A stretch of 64,000 bases of DNA, from assembly GCA_021018995.1 (NCBI GenBank), contig JAJIZI010000025.1:1-64000 (forward strand). Reading direction: 5' to 3'. Below, one piece after another: positions 47,403-57,399 of the stretch; the first letter of the stretch is position 1, and each line of letters begins with the position of its first letter. The notes beneath the pieces are model-generated. The model was not told where the DNA came from. It saw only the letters and a program-made list of their open reading frames with translations, and did not search any database. This stretch comes from Chloranthus sessilifolius. Taxonomy: Eukaryota; Streptophyta; Magnoliopsida; Chloranthales; Chloranthaceae. The translations under genes were made by a program, and so were the position numbers.

Positions 47403-49130
47403 CTACTGCTGCTCCCCCTCCTTTTTGTCTTCCTTCACAAGATCATACCATCGCTTTGTGTATGTAGCCGATATGGCCAATTTCTGATCCTCTCTATATC
47501 GATTAAAGCCAAATTTCTTCCCCATCATAAAGTATTCGACATACTTCACAACAAACACTCCACAATCAGAGTTGGTGCATCGGGGACGGCTTTGATCCGA
47601 CAAAATGACCAAGGATAGTTCTTATTCATTAGTGCAATGAGTCACCGCATCGAATATAAGATCACGGGAAGGTATTGGGTCCGTTTGAAATAATAGAGAA
47701 GTGTCGATATGTTAAGCTAACAATGATAAAAGATATGCTAAGCAAAATATCTTACCAAATACGCAATTGGGACACATATCTTTCCTTAGAGGGCCTATTA
47801 AATATAGGGACGATCATTATCGATCGTTCGACTACCTTCTGATATAGCGCCCAGTGTAGTGGTTGTTCAGAATATATTGGCATAAATATCTACAAAAAGG
47901 TAATATAATCTCAAAGGGTATGATAGAAAAAATTAAAAAAAATAATTATAAAGAGGATAAAAGCATACTATGTTGCATTCGTGAGCCCACAGATTTCGAA
48001 GCTCATTGAAGAAGAAAGTTTCTATCAGCTTCTTCCCTCCGGTCTGTCTTTGTCTATAGGCAGCCCACCTGTGAACTTGAACCTCGATCGACTGGTCATA
48101 CAATTTTTCAGCAAGCAGGAACTTGTTGAAATCTCTCAGTTCATAGCCCATGTACGTCAGTGTGGCAGGGTCCATTAGGAAGTTTTTGACATCTTTCTCA
48201 GGATGAATTTTATCATCAATAACTTCCAAATGACTCAAGTAGGCGCCCATAACCTGAAACCAATGCAGTTAGATTAAAATATGCAGTTAGAGTTAAATAC
48301 ATAATCGTTAGCGACTCTGTACATCATCGATATCGATTCATTTTAGAGTCGATAACGATTATTTAAGTCGTCGAAATAGTTATCAACTCTCTAATGAATC
48401 GATATCGATGATGTACAGAGTCGCCAACGAGTACATATGCCATCCTTAGCGGCTCTAAAAGCCATCGCTACCGATTCCATACGCCCTCGATAACGATTTT
48501 GCCTACAGTATGTTAAACTTACAAAGTTATCCAGTCGGGTTCCATGAATCTGAAGGATTGCACCACAAGCTTATACTTAAGCGGTGCTAACATATTCTCT
48601 GCATAAAAAATTGCCAACTTAACTAATCTTCACGATAAATATATAATAATAAAGTTAAGTATTCAGGGTAATTCTACTTACTCGTCCTCCTTCAGAGGCT
48701 TGTTCCATATATCTAGCATATATTTTGGCTCCGCTGTTAGCTCAGCAGGAGCATCTTCATCAGTAGACCCAGGACCGGTGTAATGACGCCACCGTCCGAG
48801 CTCGCTGATTGGTCCTTCGCTGGCCTTCGCGGTAGGCTTCTTTTCAACCGCTACCCTTCGCTGGGCCTTAGGTTTGATGGCAATTACTTTGCTGGCTTTC
48901 GCTTGCCTAGGTTTTAAGCGAAGCTTAGCTTGTTGGTGAGGCAATTGGGAAGAGGTTTCCTCTTCACCAGCAGGACCCTTATCAGTTTGGGTCTCAGGCT
49001 GCTTGTCAGCAGCTGCCTTCACCTTATCAACGGGAGGAGGAGGAACCTGATGAGCAGGAGCTGATGGTTCCTCACCGAAGGCTGTCGCACACCTTCGATA
49101 TCAGCTCCTCCATAGCCACATCCTGTACAT
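47403..49130 (-). pseudogene. Ulp1-like (C48) cysteine protease carried by the MULE
   Basis: The C-terminal block 47612-47403 has SDCGVFVVKYVEYFMMG, the catalytic Cys context of C48 peptidases. The block at 47893-47760 has PIYSEQPLHWALYQKVV, the catalytic His-Trp, following a GT-AG-like intron edge at ~47894. The usual Asp a few residues later is not evident. 48250-47960 carries the region upstream of the core (YLSHLEVIDDKIHPEK). A Lys/Ala/Pro-rich linker lies at 49128-48680. Members cleave SUMO-like modifiers; the function of MULE-borne copies is unclear. A frameshift at about 49075 and the missing Asp make activity unlikely. Confidence 0.7.
48303..48501. repeat. 22-bp palindromic array 3
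   Basis: About nine units, in the gap between two Ulp1-like coding blocks, so probably intronic. Confidence 0.85.
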
Positions 49131-49185
49131 CGTAATAATGATGCAAAATAAGAATTAATTTTTAGTCCATATTTTAAAAAGTCCA

Positions 49186-49371
49186 AATCGATTATATATA
49201 CAATCGTTACCGATTACATATATAGTCGCTATCGATTTTATATATGATCGTTATCGATTATATAGATAGTCGTGATCGATTGTAAATAGAATCGACATCG
49301 ATTTCATATATAATCGATAACGATTGTATATATGATCTAAGATCGCCTATATATAATCGATATCGATTTAT
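49186..49371. repeat. 22-bp palindromic array 4
   Basis: Eight regular units, for example cores TCGCTATCGA, TCGTTATCGA and TCGATAACGA. Probably intronic, just upstream of the coding block at 49128-48680. Confidence 0.9.
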
Positions 49372-50007
49372 GTTAACAAAATTGAACATCTAAAACTAGA
49401 TTTCAACACATACCTTAGGTCTCGCCTCAATAAATTTTCAAGGAGTTCTTTTATATCGATGCGCCCTTTCGACTAAATAGTTGTAGTGATTTAACTTCAC
49501 GCCACTCCGCATCCCTTGAATTGACCTCTCATTGAAGGAGTTGCATAGTTTCTCTAAAGAAGCGCAACGTTTAGCTGTGGCCTTATTCTCTCCTCCAAAT
49601 CGCTCACTCTTTGGGTGAGCTTCAAGTTATCCAGTCAATCAAATGATCGACCCTCCTCAACAAAGAATCATTGGAGGTGGGCGCTTGATTGGCTATCTTT
49701 GTTGCCAGCTCTCCTTGGCGGCCCCCTAGTTCTTGGCCGACCCTCTCCCACATGCAGGGGCCCTTTTTGAGAGGGGTTCTTCTTGGACGTCGATCGTCAT
49801 CCCATTCTTCCTCTCCTCTCCAATATTCTCGACCGGAATGTAATTTCTTTTCTTCTTCGAATCTCTTCCATGACTTTCTTGACGGTTCTTTCCTCTTCCC
49901 CCAACCTCCTTTTGAACCGTAGATATTCTCTTACCACGGGTATCTCTAATTCAAAGTCCCGAGGCATGAGGGAACCTTTGAAAGAAAATGAAACAACAGA
50001 ATAAAAT
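49372..50007 (-). other. Decayed spacer of the Ulp1-like gene
   Basis: The minus strand between two arrays shows short Lys/Glu-rich coding-like pieces (about 49450-49950) but no intact frame. It may be a coiled-coil exon of the Ulp1-like protein. Confidence 0.35.
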
Positions 50008-50235
50008 GATCGTTATATATATAATAAATCACTCTCGATTATGTAAAGAATCGGTACAGACTATTTAATAAATCGTTATCGATTAGGTAATGAATCGTTA
50101 TCGACTACTTATTAAGTCGTTATCGACTCTGTAAGTAATCGCTATCAATTGTTAAGGAATCGTTATCGATTCGTAAATGAATCGATAGCGATTCTGTAAT
50201 GAATCGGTATCGATTCTAGAATGAATCGGTAAGTT
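50008..50235. repeat. 22-bp palindromic array 5
   Basis: About ten units with spacers of the type TAATGAATCG. Located between the linker exon and the DUF1985-like block. Confidence 0.85.
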
Positions 50236-50289
50236 GCTTTTTTTAATAGGCAATAGACCTCATACCTTGTCGCCTAACATCCGCTCATG

Positions 50290-51060
50290 AGTGTAACCTT
50301 TGATCTCGGATCGCTACCGTCCACCATTTCAAAGAAAGTGGAAAGGGTCCTTGAGGCCTAGCCGGGATGGCGATATATCGGCAGGATCTCATAAGCCCAC
50401 CATTGAAGTACTACATATGCATCCATATGTGTTGTATGCAGTTCGAGGCTTTATCTATCTCGCCGGTTTTTCTATTCGGCGCCCTTTATTATATACTCCA
50501 TCAAGTCCTGTAGACGAAAGCGGACACCTCCATCATCGATGAGGTCGATGTGGTCTTCAAATCGATGGTGGGACGGAGAAGAGAAATATGCACAACACAA
50601 GCGAAGGACAACTTTAAGAAGTCCTCATCACTTTCCGCTCTATAAATTACATCTATATGAGACCAGGAGAATTTTTTTTCCGAGGCGTTCACGAAAGTAT
50701 TTGTATCTAATGGTTTGTTCTCACCGATGGTTTACCGAATGGGTTATACTTTTACGGGCCAACTACGGCAAGGCCCGATGTCAATCAATGTCTATCTTCC
50801 GAAGATAGACATCAGTCTTCAATTCGAAGTGGTTTTATCAACCCAAAATGTCGATCGCATCCACCACATCGGAAAGAAATCCCACCCTTGACATTTGAAA
50901 TATTCCACCAAAAACTGAATCTCTCGATAACTTCTTGATTTGGGGTACCACTTTCGAGAGATTGAAAGCAACTTTGGCGAACACTTGGCAGCGACTCGGT
51001 GTACAACCATCTTGACGATCTTTTGAAATGAGCGTAATAAAAAGAAAGGATGAGCACCAT
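50290..51060 (-). pseudogene. DUF1985-like N-terminal part of the Ulp1-like gene
   Basis: Minus-strand segments give KFSWSHIDVIYRAESDEDFL followed by KLSFACVVHISLL. This resembles the part of DUF1985 in which an acidic E-D-x-L-K-L-A stretch precedes a hydrophobic helix. DUF1985 is the usual N-terminal partner of MULE-borne Ulp1 proteins. Frames change at about 50500, 50700 and 50830. The assignment rests on pattern and context only. Confidence 0.5.
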
Positions 51061-51119
51061 ACTAACAAGGATAGTTAAAATGTTGATGAAATGTATATAT
51101 AAAACATCAGATTATTACA

Positions 51120-51262
51120 TATAGAGTCGTTATCGATTACATAGGTAATCAATACCGACTCTAGATGTAATCGATACCGATTCTATATGTAATTGATATC
51201 GAGTCTAGATGTAATCGATATCGATTACAGATGAAATCGCCATCGACTCAATATAAGGTCGT
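51120..51262. repeat. 22-bp palindromic array 6
   Basis: Six to seven units (cores TCGTTATCGA, TCGATACCGA, TCGATATCGA). Confidence 0.9.
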
Positions 51263-51362
51263 AATGACCTCAAAATGTTTATTTATATAGAAAATATTTA
51301 ATTTACTAACTCAAAAGATTTCATGAAGTCGCCATTGAATCAAAATGTTTCATTTACTTGCA

Positions 51363-51488
51363 TATATAATCGATTGCAAGTCTACATATAATCGATAACG
51401 ATTACATATGTAAGCGCTAACGACTCTATATGTAATCGATATCGATTACCGATGAAATCGCCAACGACTCAATATAAATTCGCAATGA
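51363..51488. repeat. 22-bp palindromic array 7
   Basis: Five to six units. It is followed by the same CTCAAAATGTTTATTTATAT block that follows array 6, so arrays 6-8 belong to a larger ~220-240-bp repeat. Confidence 0.85.
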
Positions 51489-51590
51489 CCTCAAAATGTT
51501 TATTTATATAGAAATTACTTAATTTACTGACTCTTAAGTTTCTTTTTCTTTCTTTTGTTCTATTTCTTTTCTTCCTTCTTCTTTACCTAC

Positions 51591-51712
51591 ATCGATTACA
51601 TATATAATCGATATCATTCCTATATGTAATCGCTACCGACTCTCAATGTAATCGATCTCGATTACTTATGAAATCGCCATCAATTAAATATAAGTCTACA
51701 TTGATCTCAAAA
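51591..51712. repeat. 22-bp palindromic array 8
   Basis: Five units, again followed by CTCAAAATATTTAATTTACC. The sequence downstream, at 51727-51745, holds CTGTCAGGTAAATTTCCC, identical to the last 18 bases of the MULE right end. Confidence 0.85.
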
Positions 51713-51885
51713 TATTTAATTTACCTGTCAGGTAAATTTCCCTTATTTAAATAGAAAATATTTAATTTACGGACTCAAAAGATTTCATGAAGTCGCCATT
51801 GCATCAAAAAGTTGTTTCATTTACTTGCAAAATATTTCTATTACATTCAAAATTTTTCACTTATAATTAAAAAAGAAAAGAAAAG

Positions 51886-52152
51886 TTAGGAAGAAGGATG
51901 AAGAGCAGGTGGTGGATGGGGTGGAGAGCCGGGTGGTTCCGTCTTAAGTTTCTTTTTCTTTTCTTCCTTCTTCTTTTTCTTTTCTTCCTTCCTCTTCTTC
52001 TTCTTTTCTTCCTTCGTCAAAATCTCCATTACTTCATCGTACTCGTCCCACAAGAACTGCAGAGGATCTGGTTCTGGTGGTGGTGGTGGGTCCTCCCATA
52101 CAGGATCGAACTTTATTGGGTTATAGAAGATTTTTTCTTCGTCGTCAGACAT
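51886..52152 (-). CDS. Intact 88-codon Lys/Glu-rich frame in the MULE
   Basis: The frame opens with MSDDEEKIFYNPIKFDPVWE, has a Pro run, then DEYDEVMEILTKEE and a long Lys/Glu repeat, and ends Pro-rich. No family is recognised. It lies on the same strand as, and upstream of, the Ulp1-like blocks, so it may be that gene's first exon. The Lys/Glu tract comes from a low-complexity TTCTTTTTC repeat, which can keep a frame open by chance. Confidence 0.35.
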   Translation of the reverse strand: MSDDEEKIFYNPIKFDPVWEDPPPPPEPDPLQFLWDEYDEVMEILTKEEKKKKRKEEKKKKKEEKKKKLKTEPPGSPPHPPPALHPSS

Positions 52153-52425
52153 TGGAAAAAATATGGGCTGGTAGGGATGATAGGTGGTTTGCTAAGGACG
52201 AACTAAACCTGTATTTAAAGCTCCTAGATTGTGGAATACGAATCGTTGTATTAAATTTTCTCATTCTTCCAACCTAACTTGCCATAATGGTTTTACAAAA
52301 GGGTAGTTGGCAATAAATTGAACGTCGGCTGAGATAAATATAAAACCTCGTATGATTTATTATGGCATCGAGGGTAATATCTATAGGGAAATTATTTGAA
52401 ATGATGGGTATTAATTATATTCATA

Positions 52426-52625
52426 GAGAGTCGATATCGATTTGTTATAGATTCGTCATCCACAATTTATATAGTCGATTACGACTACATATATAATCGT
52501 TATCGACTCTAAATGTAATCGATAACGATCTTCGATGTAATCGATAGCGACTAAATATGTAATCGGTAACGATTATATATAGGATCGATATCGATTACAT
52601 ATATAATCGATATCGATTACATATG
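52426..52625. repeat. 22-bp palindromic array 9
   Basis: About nine units. The last three (cores TCGATATCGA with TTACATATATAA spacers) are almost perfectly palindromic overall. It lies ~260 bp from the right TIR. Confidence 0.9.
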
Positions 52626-52886
52626 GGAAAACCTAAAAAATTATGTCAAAATATGCAACAAAGAGAGGAGAAATAAAAAATCTATAGCGATGGAACCTAA
52701 TTTTAATTCTAACTTACAGATTTGGTAGCTTGAAGGTTGTAGTTTTGAACGCGATCGTCCACGAAGCGTAAAACGACTCTCCACCGACTTAACGAAAAAT
52801 AAATTCAAAGCAAGAAATGATTTGAAAAGAGGCTATTTATTCTTTGTGGGGTAGTTTGGGTATTTCCTCTGGCCTGTTTCTGTGTA

Positions 52887-52966
52887 AGTTTGTTTGGGTA
52901 AAAGTGAAACTTTAGGGCTTCTGACGTAAAAGGCGTATCTGACAGGGCCTGTCAGGTAAATTTCCC
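52887..52966 (-). repeat. MULE right terminal inverted repeat
   Basis: Inverse of 43546-43625. Homology fades beyond AAACAAAC. Confidence 0.9.
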
Positions 52967-53164
52967 TTGTTTTATAGCATACAATCGCCCACTATGACCC
53001 ATGTCATCACCATCAGTGTTATAAAAAACAATTCATTAATCAATGAAACAGTGGAAAACCATAACAACATGAACCAAATCAAATCATAAAATTTTAATGG
53101 AAATTTTAGGGTGGCTATTTTTTTAATAGTCCACCCATTCAATTTGTATAAGTGTATTACTATT

Positions 53165-53404
53165 TCGCCAAGAGTGTTTTGATGGTAGAGTGCATTTTTA
53201 TAGAGTCTAGGCATTTTTCATATCTTTTCTTCACTATAGTGGCTCTCCTCCTTGTACCCCTGCCAGATCTGAGGCCTTTCTTTGGACGGCCACTTGTAAT
53301 AAGATAAAGACTTGCATTAAGCAAAACGCAATCTTGCACAATACGTACTACTACATGAACAAGTTTCTCAATGTCATCAAGCAGTGGCGGCCCAAGCCAT
53401 TCAG
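53165..53404 (-). CDS. 80-codon C-terminal-type frame, unknown
   Basis: An uninterrupted minus-strand frame reads EWLGPPLLDDIEKLVHVVVR, then SGRPKKGLRSGRGTRRR and KKRYEKCLDS, and ends at a TAG at 53165-53167. It has no Met at its start and a stop just upstream, so it would be a 3' exon or fragment. The AT-hook-like GRPKKG with a following basic cluster suggests a nuclear, DNA-binding protein such as a FAR1- or MULE-type tail. I cannot assign a family. It lies between the MULE target duplication and the Copia element, in the pre-insertion DNA. Confidence 0.4.
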
Positions 53405-53535
53405 GTTAAGATATTGTCCTTCTTTAGTTGTTTATGCTTCTCTTTGTCTTGGGATATATGGAAATAACATAATCATAAATGCCTTAGGCAAAATGTTGAA
53501 GACTTCCGCAGACCACTTAAATCAAGTGGGTTACT

Positions 53536-53817
53536 TGTCAAATGGAAAAAGTAAAAGGACTAAGGTATCACAGAAATTAAGAATTAGAGCAGAAGAAAGA
53601 GATGGAAGAAGAGAGAGATAGAAGAGAAAAGCCAAGAGTTTGGGAGTATGTGCTTATAGTTGAATGTCCCCTGCCTCAATCCTTTTATATATAAAGACCC
53701 AAAAAAATATTCCTATTACAAGTTGTCCACAAAACTAATTCTTGTATCTACATTAATGAAACTATTTATCATAAAGTAGCCCAAGTCAAATATATGAATA
53801 AAAACTAACTCCTAATA
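53536..53817 (-). repeat. Copia 3' LTR
   Basis: Shares the TGTGCTTATAGTTG block and both ends with 60155-60623. It is shorter because it lacks the expanded GA, TA and TC tracts. Confidence 0.75.
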
Positions 53818-53868
53818 TTCCCCTCAAGTTCAAGCATAGAAATCATTGATACCCAAGTTGGAGAAGAT

Positions 53869-55998
53869 CCTATTGATGCGAACTTTAAATCCGCCTGTTT
53901 GAATCGTAGCCAGATAAAAAGGAAACGTCAAAAGAGAAAGTGAACCCACGAATGGATTTTTAAAAAAAGCCTGTTAATAACCCGTGTGCACATTATTTTA
54001 AGCAATATTTTATCTAGGTTTAGTTTCCTTTCTTATTAATATTCTTTTAATAAGTGGTTTGTTTTAGAATTAGTTTCCTTATTTAAATTATTTAGTAGCC
54101 AGGCACATATATGTGATATGTGATTGTTAATCCCATCACCTTCTACACAACCATCGAAAAAGTAGTGATAAGTCTACCGATATGTGTCGAAATTGTATGA
54201 TTCTTATCTTGTTGGAAAGCTACTTCGATAAGCTTTCAAACAAGATCAATTTCACGTCAATCGGACATCGTTTGACCCTTCAAAAGTAATCGCGTAATAA
54301 AAAAACGGGATTAATGGTGAAAGTAATTGTGACCGTTAAATTAGAAAGTTTTCATAGTTGATTAGGAGTTTTAAAGTAGTATTTCTAAGATTTTTTTCTT
54401 TATAAATACATATTGTAATCTCTTATGAGAATTAGTATTAATGATGAATGAAAAAAATTATGACTTTTGCTTTGTGTGAATTCTAGAGAACTTGAGATGA
54501 GTTTTCGATAGAAGAGTGATTCTTCTCCCCGCTTATGGTTTCGTGTGAGGTCAACTTCCTTCCTTGGATCTTCTTCTATCCATATTTTCTCTTTTATTTT
54601 TGTTTTAATTGAAGAGCGGGAACCCTAACCCCTATCGTGGGAGATTTACCTTATTTTAGGGTTAGCGTGCGATTTTTTCCTCATCAAATTGGTATCAGAG
54701 ACTGGTTTAACACTAGACACGTGAAGTCCATCATGCGTAACGAACAATTTATCGAAGCCTTACACGAGTTGAATGGATTCATGATGGCTAGAATAGAATC
54801 ATTCATGGATCGGCGAAACTCCTTAATTTGTATCAGACGATTGGTAAGATTAGACAAGCATGGGAGGCAATGAAAACTAGATTACGGAGTCTGAGGTATT
54901 TGAATTCAACACCTCAATATTGGCCAACTTTATATGATCAAGCATTTACTATTGAGATTAGACGTGAATTAACAAATACACGTCGGATAGCGGAGGTATT
55001 AAACAAGGGTCTTATTCAAAATTTTCTTGAGGATTTTCTTCTCAAACTACAAGAGGAAATCATATCGGTGAGACATGAAGCTTTGAAATTTAAGCTTTCA
55101 AATCCCATGTCCGTTAACCCAACCACATCTCCAATCGTCTGCTTGTAATCCCATAACAATTTCTCATCCCATAACCATTGAGAAACCAACACCAAAGGAC
55201 GAATCCATTAATCTGGTAAAATCTATGCCGTTGCTACAGAACAACTTACAATCCAGAGCACGTTCAAGAAATCAAGCTTGTCACCGTCGTTATCCTAGCC
55301 GACCTCACCTCACCTAAAATTGTTATCAATCTTCTACTTGAACCAGTGATAGCCCCAAAATCGGTCGAAGAGTCGGTACTGGTTGATAAGAACCCTCGTC
55401 CGATCAAATATCTGTACTAATCCCGACACTGTTGAAGAGCAAGTTACCGCAATCAGTCCTCCCGAGTCCGAGATCGTTGAAGCATAATTATTCGAAATGA
55501 AGACTATCGCACCCACGACCCGCAGGTCCCAAGATCGTGTTGGTTGCATGTTGACGTCCATTCCTGATTGCGGTTTGGTGCGAGGCCAACTCTTCTTCCA
55601 TCTCCATCTTCTTTAAGTCTCTAATTTGCGTAAGTAGCGTAACCCTAGTTATTTTATTTATTTTATATAATCCAAAATCAACCTATTTGTTCATCATAAA
55701 TCATTATTAGCCTTTTAATTTTGTTCGGTACCGAAAGAACCCGCTTGCGAGTTCGTTCAATGCCCTAAAACTATCGGAGAACTAGTCGTTCATAAGAATC
55801 CTAATCTTCTAGATCCACGATAGGGAATGTATACGAAAGTAACACTATTTTGGGCTGAAATTAAAGCATCTAATTGGATTTCTAGAATTTTCCATGGGAA
55901 ATTTGTTATGAGAAATTGTTATTTTTTAATTGATTAAATTAATTTTAATCCTAATCTCACCCCTAGCATTACATTTAGTAAGTTTCAGCATCACCTAT
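53869..55998 (+). mobile_element. Gypsy-like element nested in the Copia, TSD CCTAT
   Basis: The element proper is 53874-55993, with CCTAT on both sides (53869-53873, 55994-55998). The 5' LTR 53874-54686 starts TGATGCGAAC and ends CATCA. The primer-binding site TGGTATCAGAGAC lies at 54690-54702. A gag-like remnant follows at 54734-55148, then an LTR-like end from about 55563 that shares GGTTTGGTGCGAGGCCAACT and TAACCCTAG with the 5' LTR. It is inserted near the 3' end of the Copia pol. Confidence 0.8.
54734..55148 (+). pseudogene. Gag-like remnant of the nested element
   Basis: Begins with MRNEQFIEALHELNGFMMAR just after the primer-binding site, then continues in another frame with AFTIEIRRELTNTRR and EDFLLKLQEE. 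No zinc knuckle is seen. It is called gag on position and general composition. Confidence 0.5.
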
Positions 55999-55999
55999 C

Positions 56000-56545
56000 C
56001 TACTGACTACACCCAACTCCTTGAAATGAACATGTCAACAAGTTGATTCACTAACCTAACTTATGAAATGGTAAACTAGTAATCTCATTTCTCGTCATTC
56101 TCTCCCAAATGAGGTGACAATCTACTTCAATATGCTTCATCCTTTCATGGAAAAATGGATTGTTGACAATATGAGTCATAACTTTATCATCACAACATAG
56201 ATCCATTGACTTGTTGACTCTAAGCCCAATTTCTCTCATAAGTGTTTTTCCAACCAATATGCGAAAGAGTAATCGATAAAGACTAGGGAACAAAACAAAG
56301 TGCAAAGCAAGAACAAACAGATGGAAGTAGACAAATCAACAAATAAACCACACAAACTAAGAAATGGGTTGAGCAGTGTGTGTTTACCTTTTTGTAATGC
56401 AATCTGAAGATCTGACAAGGCAGACCATGGAATATCAACAGAAGTGGATTCAAGCAGATCGTACGGCAGAAAAGTCAACAATGGATCAAGTAGAAAATAT
56501 GTGCCCGACTGATTGCGCTTTCCTTTTCTGCATCGTCCATGGCTT
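56000..56545 (-). pseudogene. Copia pol fragment: linker and RNase H end
   Basis: Carries the linker preceding RT (SALSDLQIALQKGKH), then directly the RNase H end (CCDDKVMTHIVNNPFFHERM, followed by KHIEVDCHLI). The RT domain between them is deleted. The stop near 56050 and the segment at 53818-53868 (NLGINDFYA) complete the polyprotein end on the far side of the nested element. Confidence 0.65.
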
Positions 56546-57330
56546 GTGTACAAGGTAACAACGTATCAGCCGATATCGATACCGAGTTGGATACTCGACA
56601 CGTATCGGCGCCGGTCAATGTAGTCAAATGGCATATGCAACCCTATGCGATGGCATAGGGCCATCGCATATGTGCCATTATGTCATGCCATAAAAATATA
56701 TTTTTTTTAAATCCCTAAAATTTGCCAAAGTCCCCCCCCATATTGAAAAGTAATATGTTTGTGTTAATTTTGTGCTAGATTAATTTTGTAGTGTCTAGAA
56801 TGAGAAGTAAAAGTATATAATATAAGTATATAACTCATAAGTTAGAAGGAAAAATATAAAAAATAGTCCAAATAGTACAAAAATAAAATTGACCATACAA
56901 AAGAAAAGGAAAGAGACCCAAAATATACCTTTGAGAGTTGTGGTATGCATTAGGAAGAGAAACCCCCTATTAATAGGGCTTTGGGAAGCCTAAAAGCCAA
57001 AAAAAAAAAAAATCAATGTTGGATAAGTATGCAATGGGATACACTATATGTGATGGCATACTATCGCATATGCGATGGTATGTCATGGCATACAACTGTA
57101 TGCGATGGCATGCTTCCTGGATCACATATGCCATCATGACATATGCGATCCACCCCTTCCTGATGGCATATTCGATCGCATAATGCCCCTTCCTAATGGC
57201 ATATACAATCACATAATGGCATACGCGATCGCATATGACAACAGTGGCACCGATACGCATCGATTTGCAGAAAAACCGATACATATCGCCGATACGAACT
57301 GGTATTAGCCGATATTTGATACCATGCCTG
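56546..57330. mobile_element. Small DNA element carrying a nested hAT copy
   Basis: Outer ends hold GTATCAGCCGATATCGATACC on the left and GGTATTAGCCGATATTTGATACC on the right, inversely related, with possible 8-bp flanks TGTGTACA and TGTGTAGA. The inner hAT lies at 56616-57246. Outer boundaries are tentative. Confidence 0.5.
56608..57254. mobile_element. 631-bp hAT deletion derivative (reverse orientation)
   Basis: The element proper is 56616-57246, starting CAATGTAGTCAAATGGC and ending ATATGACAACAGTG, with flanks GCGCCGGT and GCACCGAT (6 of 8 identical). Inverse homology to the coding hAT is seen at two places: 56800-56880 to the 3' UTR at 11895-11970, and 56955-57000 to the leader at 8930-8990. 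Subterminal ATGCGATGGCAT repeats fill both ends. Confidence 0.85.
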
Positions 57331-57399
57331 TGTAGAACAGTTTCAGTACATTTATTTTCTAAGAAGTAACACACAAATGGGGGGGGGGACGCACAATAG

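Larger units (their letters stand above)
43537..52975 (+). mobile_element. MULE with ~80-bp TIRs, transposase and Ulp1-like gene
   Basis: The element proper is 43546-52966 (9421 bp). Terminal inverted repeats at 43546-43625 and 52887-52966 start GGGAAATTTACCTGAC and keep TTACGTCAGAAGCCCT and AGTTTCACTTTTACCCA. Perfect 9-bp duplications TTGTTTTAT flank it (43537-43545, 52967-52975), as expected for Mutator. It holds a MuDR-type transposase on the plus strand, a Ulp1-like cysteine protease remnant on the minus strand, and nine arrays of a 22-bp repeat. MULEs with a ULP-like gene (Kaonashi type) are known in plants. Confidence 0.9.

Noticed and set aside
53397..53420. First exon of eIF3m upstream of the MULE
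   Set aside because: No segment between 43147 and 43536 or between 52976 and 53530 gives the expected N-terminal sequence before AEPQVTRL.
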